From an uncultured Clostridia bacterium (GTDB taxonomy: Bacteria > Bacillota > Clostridia > Christensenellales > Borkfalkiaceae), in assembly GCA_944367045.1 (NCBI GenBank), contig CALVWI010000006.1, positions 32,709-96,708 on the forward strand: 64,000 bases of DNA, in the 5' to 3' direction. The notes below the pieces were generated by a model, which worked only from the letters and a program-made list of their open reading frames with translations, had not been told where the DNA came from and did not search any database. Numbering within the stretch: position 1 is the first letter of the stretch; every line of letters begins with the position of its first letter. Of this stretch, positions 36,963-45,565 are shown piece after piece. Position numbers and translations under genes: made by a program.

Positions 36963-38008
36963 TGCGCCCGCGGGAGAAACAACACAATTTTCCGAAACGG
37001 CCGCTCTCCGAACGGGAGACGGCGGCCTTCTGCCTGCAGCTTTCGGCACTTTCCGCCTCGGGACTTCCCGAGGCGCTCTTGTTTGCCGCGGAGAGCGCGA
37101 AGGGACGGGTGAGAGCGGCGGCTCTCGCCATGCGGGAGGACGTGCTCGCGGGCATGCTTCTTTCCGAGGCATTCGAAAAAGAGAAGTTCTCCTCCGCCGT
37201 GCTGCCCTTTCTGCGGCTTGCGGAGAGGAGCGGCTCCTATGAACGGGGCCTCGCCCTCGCCGCCGAAACAAGCGGGAAGCGGGTGCGCCTCAAGGAGGCC
37301 ACGCGCGGGACGCTGGGCTATCCCCTCCTGCTCCTCGTCCTTCTCTTCGCCGTCTTTCTCGTGTTTGCGGCGCTCATCCTGCCCGTGTTCGAGGAGACAT
37401 TTGCGGAGCTCGGGCTTGCCCTTCCCGCCCTCACAATGGCCGTGCTTGCGGCGGGGAAGTCGCTGCTTGCAGCCCTTCCGTACATCGCGGGCGGAGCCGT
37501 TCTGCTCGTCCTTCTCGTTTTGCTCCTGCGAAAATTCCCCGCGGCGAGGGAAAAACTCGATGTGCTCCGTCTCTGCTCCCGCGCGGAAAAGAGCAAGACG
37601 GCCGCGCAGTTCTGCCTTGCCCTCTCTATGCTCTTGAGGGGCGGCGCGACGCTTGCGGAGGCGCTCGGCATGGCCCCTTCGCTCCTTTCCAACGCGCGGG
37701 CGAAGGAGGGCGTGCGGCGCGCACGGGAGGCGGTGTTTGCGGGCTGTCCGCTCTTTGAAGCGCTGAAAGAGGAGCGCATCTTCCCGCCCTTTCTGCTCTC
37801 GCTCCTTGCGGCGGGGGAGAAGTCGGGCTCGGTCGGGGAACTTCTCGAGGGCGCGCTGCCGACGCTCGAGGCGGAGTATGCGGCCGCGATCAAGGTGCGG
37901 GCGAACGTCCTTCGGGCGCTGCTGTTTGCGCTGCTCGCGGCGATGCTCGTGCTGCTCTTCGCCGCCCTCTACGAGCCCATCCTGCTGCTGTTGACGGCGG
38001 GCACTTAA
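36959..38008 (+). CDS. Type II secretion/type IV pilus inner-membrane platform protein, PilC/GspF-like
   Basis: 349 residues with two T2SSF domains (about 22-135 and 215-335), each beginning with a FCLQLSALSASGLPEAL-type helix (second copy FCLALSMLLRGGATLAEAL), and three membrane segments (about 120-145, 160-185 and 320-345). PilC/GspF organises the pilus or secretion motor. No ATPase, pilin or secretin gene is adjacent. The prepilin-peptidase-like gene at 41125-41640 is the only other candidate in the window. A strong terminator follows. Confidence 0.88.
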   Translation: MMRPREKQHNFPKRPLSERETAAFCLQLSALSASGLPEALLFAAESAKGRVRAAALAMREDVLAGMLLSEAFEKEKFSSAVLPFLRLAERSGSYERGLALAAETSGKRVRLKEATRGTLGYPLLLLVLLFAVFLVFAALILPVFEETFAELGLALPALTMAVLAAGKSLLAALPYIAGGAVLLVLLVLLLRKFPAAREKLDVLRLCSRAEKSKTAAQFCLALSMLLRGGATLAEALGMAPSLLSNARAKEGVRRAREAVFAGCPLFEALKEERIFPPFLLSLLAAGEKSGSVGELLEGALPTLEAEYAAAIKVRANVLRALLFALLAAMLVLLFAALYEPILLLLTAGT

Positions 38009-38033
38009 AACGCCGCGGGCACTTTGAATCGAA

Positions 38034-38102
38034 ACGCAAAACGAACGCGCCGCGGGGCCGCCGACTTGCCCGAACGCAAAACGAACGCGCCGCGGGGCCG
38101 CC
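38034..38102 (+). repeat. 29-bp direct repeat (period 40) before a terminator
   Basis: ACGCAAAACGAACGCGCC followed by GCGGGGCCGCC occurs at 38034-38062 and exactly again at 38074-38102. Only the second copy has the complementary arm, so the first looks like a duplicated half terminator. Confidence 0.8.
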
Positions 38103-38128
38103 ATTTGGCGGCCCCGCGGCGCTTCTCA
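38087..38128 (+). terminator. Terminator between the pilC-like gene and queH, 16-bp stem
   Basis: GCGCCGCGGGGCCGCC (38087-38102) pairs perfectly with 38107-38122 around a 4-nt loop and is followed by TTCTC. Its U-tract is weak, but it is the only candidate for both converging transcripts. Confidence 0.7.
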
Positions 38129-38133
38129 ACTGT

Positions 38134-39522
38134 TTATTTCAAAATCCCGTCCGCCCAACCGAGCTTGCCGCCCGCAAGGAAATGTTTCTTCACCGCCCGT
38201 TGCAGGGAAGTGCTTTCGGGCAGGTCCTCGATGGCCGCATCCTTCGCCGAGGGGAAGATCCACTCTCGGAAGGCGGGGCTGTCCTGCTCCCACTTGGTGA
38301 CGGAAAACCGCGCCCCGAATTGCCGCACGCGGCTTTCCCTCGGCAAAATTTCTTGGAGCGCGGGCGAGAGCATCCACGAGGAACACACAAATTGCGCGCC
38401 CTCGTACGCGGGAAATTGCGCGGCGAAGAACGCCCGTGCCGCAGCGAAGGAGCTGTCCACCGCCCCGTCCGTAAGGTCACACTTCGCGGGGATATGCACG
38501 GCAACGCGCCCGTCTTCTAAGAGTTCAAATTCGAGCGCGCCGAGGCGGAACTCGTGCAAAGAGAGCTGGCGGGGAAACCACCACCCCCACACCCATCGGA
38601 CGCAGCCCGTGCGCTCGTAAGTCTCATTGATAAAGCGCGATAAAAACGCCATCGTCGCGAAGAAGACGTCCTCGCCGATATCCCGCGCCGCATATTCCCG
38701 CTTTGCCCCGAGCGCTTGCAAGCTCTGCGCGACGAAGAGCTTCATGCCGTCGCCGTCCTCGGAAAGGGCCGCTTTCAGCGCGTTCAGCCCCTCTTCATAG
38801 GAAAGTTTTCGCCACGGTTCGAGGGGCAACGCCGAAACTTCTGCGCCATATTCCTTCCACACTTCCTCGGCGCGCGCCTTCACGGGCGAAGAGAGACCGA
38901 TCTTTTCCCAAAGTGCGGAAAGTTTCTGCCCCTCGCGCGCCAGCTTCGAAAAGGCGCAACCGCAGTAGTCCTGCCGGTAGAGGCCGTATTTTTCCGAGAG
39001 CTGCACGGACCGGAGGTACCCGCCCCGCTTTTTGAAGTCGCTCGGCAAATACTTCACGCCCGTCTTTTCGGCGATCTCAAAGCCGATCTCGTTGATGAGC
39101 TGTGCGTTCTTCAGGGGGGAGACGGTGAGCGTCGTTCCGAAATAGTCGTACCCCCGCGCCTTGGCCTCCTCGGCCGTCCGCAAAAGACGCAGGCGGAAGC
39201 ACACCGCGCAGCGCGCGCCGCCCTCCCTCTCGCCTTCAAGACCCTTGACCGCCGCCGCGTAATCCTCCCGGCAGTAATCGACGTCCAAAAAGTCGGCAAG
39301 ACCCGTCTCCTGCAAAAAGCGCACCTGTTCATGCTTGCGCTTCTCGTACTCCTCGCGGCAGTCCAAATTGGGGTTGTAGTAAAAGACCGTCGTTTGGATC
39401 TTCCCTGCAAGCTCACTCAGGCAGTGCGAGGAGCAGGGCGCGCAGCAGCTGTGCAAAAGGAGGCGCCGATGTTGCGCCCCCTCCAGCTCGTTTTGCATCA
39501 ATTTGTCGAAATTTTGCTTCAT
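38134..39522 (-). CDS. queH: Epoxyqueuosine reductase QueH fused to an acyltransferase-like (NAT_N/GNAT_C) domain
   Basis: 462 residues. Residues 15-205 are QueH: LLLHSCCAPCSSHC (C26, C27, C30), YYNPNLD, CAVCFRLRL (C105, C108), and the conserved QDYCGC (C187, C189). QueH reduces epoxyqueuosine to queuosine in tRNA. Residues about 215-462 are a second module with DIGEDVFFATMAFL, RLGALEFEL, VHIPAKCDLTDGAV, AFFAAQFPAYEGAQFVCSSW and a conserved LPRESRVRQF. This matches the acyltransferase-like NAT_N/GNAT_C pair usually found as a separate protein. QueH alone is about 180-250 residues, so this is a fusion. The ATG overlaps the pdxT stop. Confidence 0.88.
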   Translation of the reverse strand: MKQNFDKLMQNELEGAQHRRLLLHSCCAPCSSHCLSELAGKIQTTVFYYNPNLDCREEYEKRKHEQVRFLQETGLADFLDVDYCREDYAAAVKGLEGEREGGARCAVCFRLRLLRTAEEAKARGYDYFGTTLTVSPLKNAQLINEIGFEIAEKTGVKYLPSDFKKRGGYLRSVQLSEKYGLYRQDYCGCAFSKLAREGQKLSALWEKIGLSSPVKARAEEVWKEYGAEVSALPLEPWRKLSYEEGLNALKAALSEDGDGMKLFVAQSLQALGAKREYAARDIGEDVFFATMAFLSRFINETYERTGCVRWVWGWWFPRQLSLHEFRLGALEFELLEDGRVAVHIPAKCDLTDGAVDSSFAAARAFFAAQFPAYEGAQFVCSSWMLSPALQEILPRESRVRQFGARFSVTKWEQDSPAFREWIFPSAKDAAIEDLPESTSLQRAVKKHFLAGGKLGWADGILK

Positions 39523-40091
39523 GCCTCGCCCTTTACGATGTTGAGGAAGTACTCGTGCACGCGCGTGTCGCCCGTGAGTTCGGGGTGGAACGCGAGCGCG
39601 AGCATCTTATCTTGCCTGACGGCGACGATCTTGCCCGCCTCTTCTGCAAGGACGTCGACGCCCTCGCCCACGCGGGAGACGTAGGGCGCGCGGATGAACA
39701 CCGCGGGGAATTTGCCCACGCCCTTGAGGTCCACATCGGCGTTGAAGGAGCCCAGCTGCCGCCCGTAGGCGTTGCGGCGCACCGCAATGTTCATGACCTT
39801 GAGGTGAGGCTCTTCGCCGCCCTCGATCTCCTTCGCGAGCAGGATGAGCCCCGCGCAGGTGGCTAAAACGGGCATGCCGCCCTCGATGGCTTTCCTCAGC
39901 GGCTCCATGAGGCCCTCTTCGCGGAGGAGCTTCCCCTGCACGGTGGACTCCCCGCCGGGGAGCACCACGCCGTCGAAGTCGTTTGTAAAGTGCTCTAAAC
40001 GGCGGATCTCCACAACTTCCGCGCCGAGCGATGTGAGTGCGTGCTCGTGCTCGATAAATGCCCCCTGCAGGGCAAACACACCGATCTTCAT
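39519..40091 (-). CDS. pdxT: Pyridoxal 5'-phosphate synthase glutaminase subunit
   Basis: A 190-residue class I glutaminase. MKIGVFALQGAFIEHEHAL is the family start; LPGGESTVQGKLL, nucleophile C79 in LATCAGLILLAKE, and the His-Glu pair in AFHPELTGDTRVHEYF are intact. It feeds ammonia to PdxS. It begins three bases after the pdxS stop and overlaps queH by four bases. Confidence 0.97.
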   Translation of the reverse strand: MKIGVFALQGAFIEHEHALTSLGAEVVEIRRLEHFTNDFDGVVLPGGESTVQGKLLREEGLMEPLRKAIEGGMPVLATCAGLILLAKEIEGGEEPHLKVMNIAVRRNAYGRQLGSFNADVDLKGVGKFPAVFIRAPYVSRVGEGVDVLAEEAGKIVAVRQDKMLALAFHPELTGDTRVHEYFLNIVKGEA

Positions 40092-40094
40092 CGC

Positions 40095-40970
40095 TTACTT
40101 GCCGCGCTCTGCCATGAGGAGGGCGATCTCCTGCTCGTTGATGCCCACCATCGCCTCGCCGAGGTCCTCGGAGAGCTCCGCCAAAATTTCGGGGTTCTCG
40201 TAGTTGGTGACGGCCTGCACGATGGCGCGCGCACGCTTTGCGGGGTTGCCGCTCTTGAAGATGCCGCTGCCGACGAACACGCCCTCGGCGCCGAGCTGCA
40301 TCATGAGCGCCGCATCTGCGGGGGTCGCAACGCCGCCCGCCGCGAAGTTGACGACGGGGAGCTTGCCGTTCTCGTGGACGTACTTCACGAGCTCATAGGG
40401 CACCTGCAGCTCCTTGGCCTCCTCATAAAGCTCGTCCTCGGACATGGAGACGACCTTGCGGATCTCGCTCATCATCATGCGCATGTGGCGGACGGCCTGG
40501 ACGACGTCGCCCGTGCCGGGCTCGCCCTTGGTGCGGATCATGGACGCACCCTCTGCAATGCGGCGGAGCGCCTCGCCGAGATCCCTTGCGCCGCACACGA
40601 AGGGAACGGAGAACTTCGTCTTGTCGATATGATACTTGTCGTCGGCGGGAGAGAGCACCTCGCTCTCGTCGATGTAGTCGATCTCGATGGCCTGCAAGAT
40701 CTGCGCCTCGGCGATGTGGCCGATGCGGCACTTCGCCATGACGGGGATGGAGACCGCCTTCTGAATGCCCTTGATCATCTTGGGGTCGGACATACGGGAG
40801 ACGCCGCCCGCGGCACGGATATCGGCGGGGATGCGCTCGAGCGCCATGACGGCGCAGGCGCCTGCGTCCTCTGCGATCTTGGCCTGCTCGGGCGTGGTGA
40901 CGTCCATGATGACGCCGCCCTTGAGCATCTGCGCGAGACCCTTGTTGAGCTCAAAACGTTCGTTTGACAT
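40095..40970 (-). CDS. pdxS: Pyridoxal 5'-phosphate synthase lyase subunit
   Basis: The 291 residues match PdxS closely: [45 protein letters not shown] with the Schiff-base lysine, [16 protein letters not shown] and [16 protein letters not shown]. With PdxT it makes PLP from ribose 5-phosphate, glyceraldehyde 3-phosphate and glutamine. The start at 40970 follows AAGGAGGAC; an upstream frame would run into the promoter. Confidence 0.98.
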   Translation of the reverse strand: MSNERFELNKGLAQMLKGGVIMDVTTPEQAKIAEDAGACAVMALERIPADIRAAGGVSRMSDPKMIKGIQKAVSIPVMAKCRIGHIAEAQILQAIEIDYIDESEVLSPADDKYHIDKTKFSVPFVCGARDLGEALRRIAEGASMIRTKGEPGTGDVVQAVRHMRMMMSEIRKVVSMSEDELYEEAKELQVPYELVKYVHENGKLPVVNFAAGGVATPADAALMMQLGAEGVFVGSGIFKSGNPAKRARAIVQAVTNYENPEILAELSEDLGEAMVGINEQEIALLMAERGK

Positions 40971-41055
40971 ATCTTGTCCTCCTTGGGAGCGGAATTTTCT
41001 GTTTTTCGGCCGTGAACGTGTAAAATTCGGGCCAAAACGCTCTTTTGTGAGTGAT

Positions 41056-41084
41056 ATTATAGCACCTCTGAAAAAAACGGTCAA
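41056..41084 (-). promoter_or_regulatory. Promoter of pdxS-pdxT-queH
   Basis: Minus strand: TTGACC (41079-41084), 17-nt spacer ending TGC, TATAAT (41056-41061), an extended -10 promoter. The leader is about 80 nt. Confidence 0.85.
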
Positions 41085-41124
41085 GAAATTTTTACTCGGC
41101 GCCCGCTTTCACACAAAAGTTTTA

Positions 41125-41640
41125 TCAAAGAAAGAGCGCCGCTGCCGCCGCGAGGGAGAGCGCGGGTGCAAACGGGAGATGCCGCACCTTCAAAGCCGCC
41201 GCCGCAAGCATGGTGAGGAAGCTCCCCAAAACGATGGTCAAAAGCACGCCCTTTCCCCCGAGCAGCAGCCCGAGAGCGGCGAGAAAGTGGACGTCGCCGA
41301 GGCCGAGCGCCTCGCTCCCGCGCCTCAAAAAGAGGCCCCGCGCGAGAAGGGGCAAGATAAGGCCTAAAAGAAAGCCGAAGAGGCGGGAGGGTGCCGTCGG
41401 CGGGACAGCAAAAAGCGCTGCCGCAAGGGACAGCACCGCAAGAAGGATACAGACGAGGAACGGAATGACGCCGCGGGCGTGGTCATAAACCGCCGCCCAA
41501 AAGAGCAGGACGAGCGCGATGAAAAGAAAAACCGCCTCCAAAACGGAGCGCGAAAAAACGACGCCCGAGAGGGCAAAGCTAAGCAGCGCGGCTCCCGCAA
41601 CGCAGGAGAACGCGCGCGTATCTTTTACAAGGCCCGCCAT
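41125..41640 (-). CDS. Prepilin peptidase-like aspartic membrane protease (A24 family)
   Basis: A 171-residue membrane protein with about five or six membrane segments. The two A24 aspartates are present: the Asp of AVYDHARGVIP and that of GLGDVHFLAALGLLLGG. It lacks the N-terminal methyltransferase domain of full PilD/TadV-type peptidases and so resembles the short catalytic-only form. It starts at 41640, sharing one base with the rng stop. No pilin gene is in the window; the pilC-like gene at 36959-38008 may be a partner. Confidence 0.85.
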   Translation of the reverse strand: MAGLVKDTRAFSCVAGAALLSFALSGVVFSRSVLEAVFLFIALVLLFWAAVYDHARGVIPFLVCILLAVLSLAAALFAVPPTAPSRLFGFLLGLILPLLARGLFLRRGSEALGLGDVHFLAALGLLLGGKGVLLTIVLGSFLTMLAAAALKVRHLPFAPALSLAAAAALFL

Positions 41641-43148
41641 CAAAAGAGCAGCTGTGCGCTGTCGGGAAGAGAGAGCGGCTCGCTGTTGTCGCCGCGGACG
41701 GTGAACTTCTCCTGCGCGAACTCCTTGTTGGGAAGGAGATAGACGCGCTTGTCCACCCAGCCGCCCACAACGTCGGCGCGGAAGTAGCGGCCCGCGATGA
41801 GATTCTTTGCAAGCTCGTCGTTGAGCTCGACGACGGCGGCGCGGTAGCCCTCGGCAAAGCAATCTAAGAGGGCGCTCCGGATGAGCAGCGCCATGTAGAA
41901 GTCGGAGAGCATCTCTCCCCGCCCCTGACAGCGGCGGCAGGGCTGCAGAAGGAGCGTCGAAATTTCGCGCGTCGTGCGCTTGCGCGTAAACAGCGTGACG
42001 CACAGATCGTTCATGGGCAGCACGCGGCACTTGGAGCGGTCGGACGAGAGCGCCTTTTCGAGCTCCTCGGTGACGGCCGTGCGGTGCTCCTCCTCGGTCA
42101 TGTCGATGAAGTCGACGGCGACGATGCCGCCCACGTTGCGGAGGCGCACCTGACGGGCGATCTCGCGGGCAGCCAAGATGTTGGTCTCAAAGACGGTGCT
42201 CTCAAGATCGTTTTCGCCCGTGAATTTGCCCGTGTTGACGTCGATGACCGTCATGGCCTCCGTCCTGTCGAAGATGAGGTACGCGCCGTTTTCGAGCCAC
42301 ACCATGGGCTGGGCGAGGGCGTAGATCTGCTCGGAGAGCCCAAACTGCTTATACATGCTCGTGCTGCCCGTGTAATGGACGACGCGCTTTTCGCCGAGGT
42401 CGGCGCGCATGCGGGCGAGCGTCAAGATGCGCCTGTAGAGCTCCTCGTTGCCCACATACAGCTTGGTGACGCCGTCGCCCAAGCTGTCGCGCATGACCTT
42501 GAAGGGAAGGTCGGCCTCGCGGTAGACGGCGGTGCCCACGGGGGCGGTCTGTGCCGCTTCGATGGTGGAACGGTAGAGACGGCGCAAATACTCGCACTCC
42601 GTCTTTAAATGGCGGCGCGTCGCATTGGCGGCCGCGGTGCGCAAAATGAAGCCCTCCCCGGGAAGGCGCTGGCGCTCCGCCTCCTTCAAAAGGGCGGTGC
42701 GGATGTCGGGGTCGTCGATCTTCCGCGAGATGCCCAGAAAGTCGGTGCGGGGAAGGTAGATGAGCGTCTTGCCCACGATGGAAAGATCGAGAGAGACCTT
42801 GGCGCCCTTGTTGCCGCGGGGGGACTTGACGACCTGCACGAGCACCTCGTCGCCCTCCTTGAGATCGCGCATGAAGGCATTGCCCGAGCCGTCGTAGCTC
42901 GCAAAGCGGGATGCGCCCTCGTCGAGCGGCAGATAGCAGTTGCGCTCCAAGCCGCAGGCGATGAACGCCGCCTGCATGCCGGGCACCACGTTGGCGACTC
43001 TGCCCTTATAGATATTCCCGAGCACCGCGCCGTGATCGGCGTTTTCGCCCTCGATGTCTACGATTTTTCCGTCCTCCGCGTAGATGACGATCTGCTCGCC
43101 GCACACGCGGTCAAAAAACCATTCCTTCCTCATCGTACTTCCGCTCAT
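41640..43148 (-). CDS. rng: Ribonuclease G/E family protein
   Basis: The 502 residues match Rng/CafA: an S1 domain (about 40-120, NIYKGRVANVVPGMQAAFI), the catalytic core with FDRTEAMTVIDVNTGKFTG, the paired metal-binding region VGGIVAVDFIDMTEEEH, and the zinc-link CRRCQGRG. It makes single-strand endonucleolytic cuts in rRNA precursors and mRNA. In many Clostridia rng sits between spoIVFB and rplU; here it follows spoIVFAB but rplU lies 40 kb away. GAGGAAAG precedes the chosen ATG; a second in-frame ATG five codons later is possible. Confidence 0.94.
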   Translation of the reverse strand: MSGSTMRKEWFFDRVCGEQIVIYAEDGKIVDIEGENADHGAVLGNIYKGRVANVVPGMQAAFIACGLERNCYLPLDEGASRFASYDGSGNAFMRDLKEGDEVLVQVVKSPRGNKGAKVSLDLSIVGKTLIYLPRTDFLGISRKIDDPDIRTALLKEAERQRLPGEGFILRTAAANATRRHLKTECEYLRRLYRSTIEAAQTAPVGTAVYREADLPFKVMRDSLGDGVTKLYVGNEELYRRILTLARMRADLGEKRVVHYTGSTSMYKQFGLSEQIYALAQPMVWLENGAYLIFDRTEAMTVIDVNTGKFTGENDLESTVFETNILAAREIARQVRLRNVGGIVAVDFIDMTEEEHRTAVTEELEKALSSDRSKCRVLPMNDLCVTLFTRKRTTREISTLLLQPCRRCQGRGEMLSDFYMALLIRSALLDCFAEGYRAAVVELNDELAKNLIAGRYFRADVVGGWVDKRVYLLPNKEFAQEKFTVRGDNSEPLSLPDSAQLLF

Positions 43149-43234
43149 CTTTCCTCGAAAGTGTTGTTTACAAGTGTATTTTGCTCTATTTTAGCATATT
43201 CTTCACCATTTTACAAGCGTATGAAGGAAATTTT

Positions 43235-44161
43235 TCACTCCATTGCGCCCGTTTCGGCCTTTCCCGCACCTTCGGGGAGCGGGGAGAACACGATCTCCTT
43301 CAGTGGCACCGAATACCCGCCCGCTTCGAGGACGGCAAAGAGCTCGCCCTCGGTGACTTCGCCCAAATATTCGCCGCTTTCGTACACGACGAGCACGAGA
43401 TAGCGGTCCTCACGAAGATACCGGACGCACTCGCCCGCCGTCCGTTCCGACGGAAGCACGATGCGCCGCTCCTCCACCCCGTGCGAGAGGGTGCGCCCCG
43501 TGAAGGCGATGCGCTTGTAGCTCCCGCCGCCGAAACTCCCTGCAAACAGCATGACGGCAAACAGCAGCGCCGAGAAGTTGGGCGTTGAAAAGCAGCTCGC
43601 GACAAACAGCGCGAGGACGGCCCCCGCCGTCAAAAACGCCGCGATGCGCGAAAGGAGCCGTGCGCGCGCCTCCCCCAGCGGCTTGAAAGCTAAAAGGAGC
43701 AGCCGCCCGCCGTCCAACGGGTACGCGGGCAGGAGGTTGACGAGAAAGAGCGAGAGGGAGACCTCTGCCGCCGCCTCGGTGAAGGGGTACGTCTCGGGGA
43801 ACAGCCACCACAGCGCCGCGAACCCGAGCGCCGTCGCGGCATTGGCGAGCGGCCCTGCGAGCAGCACCTTGGCCTCCGCGCGGGGCGGAATGCCCGAAAG
43901 ATCCCCCGAGATGACCGCCCCGTACGGCATGAGCAGAATTTTGTCGAGGCAGTACCCCTCGCTGCGGGCGGCGAGCGCGTGGGCGAACTCGTGTTCGAGC
44001 GCCGCGAGCACGGCGGAGATAAAGAGCAATAATTGCCCCGTGAACGCCGAGAATACTCCCGCCGCCAGGAAGAGCGGGTGGACGCGCACGCGGAACGCCC
44101 CGAGCCGTCTCCCCTCCCGCGATTTGGGCGCGGGTTTTGACGCGGGCGCGGAGGTCGACAC
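43235..44161 (-). CDS. spoIVFB: Site-2 intramembrane metalloprotease, SpoIVFB-like (start uncertain)
   Basis: The frame gives about 308 residues from a GTG at 44161; there is no in-frame ATG near the expected start and no strong ribosome binding site, so the start is uncertain. The M50 motif LEHEFAHALAA (HExxH) and the second motif NLLPAYPLDGGRLLLL supply zinc ligands, within about six membrane segments. A CBS-like C-terminal part (about 220-308, RYLREDRYLVLVVYESGEYLGEV) follows. SpoIVFB cleaves pro-sigma-K in Bacillus sporulation. The directly upstream gene is a SpoIVFA-like protein, supporting this identity. Confidence 0.82.
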   Translation of the reverse strand: MSTSAPASKPAPKSREGRRLGAFRVRVHPLFLAAGVFSAFTGQLLLFISAVLAALEHEFAHALAARSEGYCLDKILLMPYGAVISGDLSGIPPRAEAKVLLAGPLANAATALGFAALWWLFPETYPFTEAAAEVSLSLFLVNLLPAYPLDGGRLLLLAFKPLGEARARLLSRIAAFLTAGAVLALFVASCFSTPNFSALLFAVMLFAGSFGGGSYKRIAFTGRTLSHGVEERRIVLPSERTAGECVRYLREDRYLVLVVYESGEYLGEVTEGELFAVLEAGGYSVPLKEIVFSPLPEGAGKAETGAME

Positions 44162-44183
44162 GGCCGCCGCATTCGCCGAAGCG

Positions 44184-44915
44184 TCAGCTCCACGCAAGGC
44201 CGTCCTCGGTGACGGTGCAGCTGTCGATGAGAGAGCCGTCCGAATAGAACATGACGCGCACCTCGCCCTCGCCGTCCGAGTATCCCACGGGAATGGTCGC
44301 CTTGACGTCATCGCCCGCCGTGAAGTAGACGGTATCGAGCCCGCTCATGACGGTGGAGAAGTGGTCGGAATGGCCGACTTCGACGGTGTAGCCCGTCTCC
44401 GCATCGCCGTTGACGGCTAAAAGGGTGCCGTCCGCGGGGGGATAGACGCTCGCCTCCGCCGTGAAGGAGAGAACGCCCGTATTCGAGACGGCGATGTCCG
44501 CGCCCACCGTGTCGTTGACGAGCGGGGAAAGCGTGAAGTCGGTGTAGACGCGCGTGTCGGCGGCCTCGGCTTCCTCGCCCGCAAACAGGCCGCGAAGGAA
44601 GGTGTTGACGGCGCTCCCGGGCAGGAAGATGTTGGTGAAGAAGATGGTCGCGCACAGGGCGCACGCGGCGACAAATTCGATGAGCAAGATGCGATGCTCC
44701 CGCTTCTCGCGCACGGTCTCCTCGGGGGCGCGCGCGATGGGCGTGCTCTCGGCATAGGCGGGGTCGCTCTCTGCGGCGTTCACGCGCTCGTTGACGTCCT
44801 GAATGAGCTGTTCCTTGAGATCGGGCTCCGCTTTTTTACGCTTCTCGCGCTTGTTGACGCGGACGGTCTCGACGGGGATCTCCAGCATTTCGGCATAGTT
44901 GAGTTCATCGTTCAT
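44184..44915 (-). CDS. spoIVFA: SpoIVFA-like membrane protein with degenerate M23 domain
   Basis: 243 residues: a charged N-terminal region (1-73), one membrane segment (about 75-97, ILLIEFVAACALCATIFFTN), and an external M23/LytM-like beta domain (about 145-230, VYPPADGTLLAVN, TVEVGHSDHFSTVMSGLDTVYF). The metal-binding residues of active M23 peptidases are missing, as in SpoIVFA, which holds SpoIVFB inactive until signalled. It directly precedes the spoIVFB-like gene. A good ribosome binding site (GAGAGGT) precedes the ATG. Confidence 0.78.
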   Translation of the reverse strand: MNDELNYAEMLEIPVETVRVNKREKRKKAEPDLKEQLIQDVNERVNAAESDPAYAESTPIARAPEETVREKREHRILLIEFVAACALCATIFFTNIFLPGSAVNTFLRGLFAGEEAEAADTRVYTDFTLSPLVNDTVGADIAVSNTGVLSFTAEASVYPPADGTLLAVNGDAETGYTVEVGHSDHFSTVMSGLDTVYFTAGDDVKATIPVGYSDGEGEVRVMFYSDGSLIDSCTVTEDGLAWS

Positions 44916-44980
44916 GGCAATTTACCTCTCCCAAAAACTTACACGAATACTATATGAGAGGTTTGTGCCAAATAGAAGCG

Positions 44981-45014
44981 TCGCCCGCCGTCGACTTTGG
45001 TCGACGGCGGGCGA
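44981..45014 (-). terminator. 15-bp perfect hairpin downstream of repeat copy A
   Basis: TCGCCCGCCGTCGAC (44981-44995) and its complement (45000-45014) flank a TTTG loop. It would terminate minus-strand transcription from the Dabb gene through copy A, though it is followed by GCTTCTATTT rather than a clean U-tract. Confidence 0.5.
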
Positions 45015-45024
45015 AGAAGGTCAC

Positions 45025-45233
45025 ACATTTTTCCGCGAACTGACGCGGAAAAATGTCGTGAGGGGTGGAGTGCGTGCATCTCCGTGCCCCGTCGCCCACG
45101 CACGGATATGTTCTCAAAGACACTAAGCCCGAAGTATCGGGCAAATTGGGGCCTTCAGCGGAGGGGAACCCTCCTCGAATCATTATTTTAAGGGCGCCTG
45201 TTCGGATACGGACCATGCAGGGCAACCCTGCTC
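45025..45233 (-). repeat. Dispersed structured repeat, copy A
   Basis: The 355-bp gap 44916-45270 holds no gene I can support; a 91-codon frame across it follows the repeat and is not convincing. Read on the minus strand, copy A has GAGCAGGGTTGCCCTGC (45217-45233), CAATTTGCCC and a CCCGATACTTCGGG hairpin, TGTCTTTGAGAACA (45109-45122), GTGCGTGGGCGA (45092-45103), and a terminal 13-bp hairpin ACATTTTTCCGCG/CGCGGAAAAATGT (45025-45056). The same ordered blocks occur in copies B (49598-49700) and C (62706-62833). Confidence 0.8.
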
Positions 45234-45270
45234 ACACAAGTAAATTTATCATTCCGCGCCCCGCTCGCGT

Positions 45271-45564
45271 TTACTCGACGGGATAGTCGACGGAAACGGA
45301 TTTTGCTGTCTCCGTCACGGTGTGCATATAGGGCTTGACGGTGTGGGCGTGGTAGCCCGCCGTCTGATAGCGCTCGAGCGCCTCAAAACTTTCCAGCGTC
45401 ACGATGAGGATGAGGTCGTACGAACGCGGCGAGTGCAGCGCGTCGATGCCGACTTCCACGTCGAGCGCGGTCTCCTCCTTGCCCTTCATGGAGAGAAGCA
45501 TCGCCCTGACTTCCTCGGCGGCGACGCCCTCCTTGAGTTTGAAACATACAACGTGTCTTATCAT
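45271..45564 (-). CDS. Dabb (stress-responsive A/B barrel) domain protein
   Basis: A 97-residue single-domain protein: MIRHVVCFKLKEGV at the start and SYDLILIVTLESFEALERYQ, HAHTVKPYMHTV later, the hallmarks of Dabb dimers. Members are small dimeric proteins with varied or unknown roles. The ATG is one base after the cysteine desulfurase stop, so it is probably coexpressed. Repeat copy A follows directly. Confidence 0.88.
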   Translation of the reverse strand: MIRHVVCFKLKEGVAAEEVRAMLLSMKGKEETALDVEVGIDALHSPRSYDLILIVTLESFEALERYQTAGYHAHTVKPYMHTVTETAKSVSVDYPVE

Positions 45565-45565
45565 A

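Noticed and set aside
44950-45225. 91-residue protein on the minus strand
   Set aside because: It lies across repeat copy A and its hairpins, has no ribosome binding site, and similar frames in copies B and C do not keep length.
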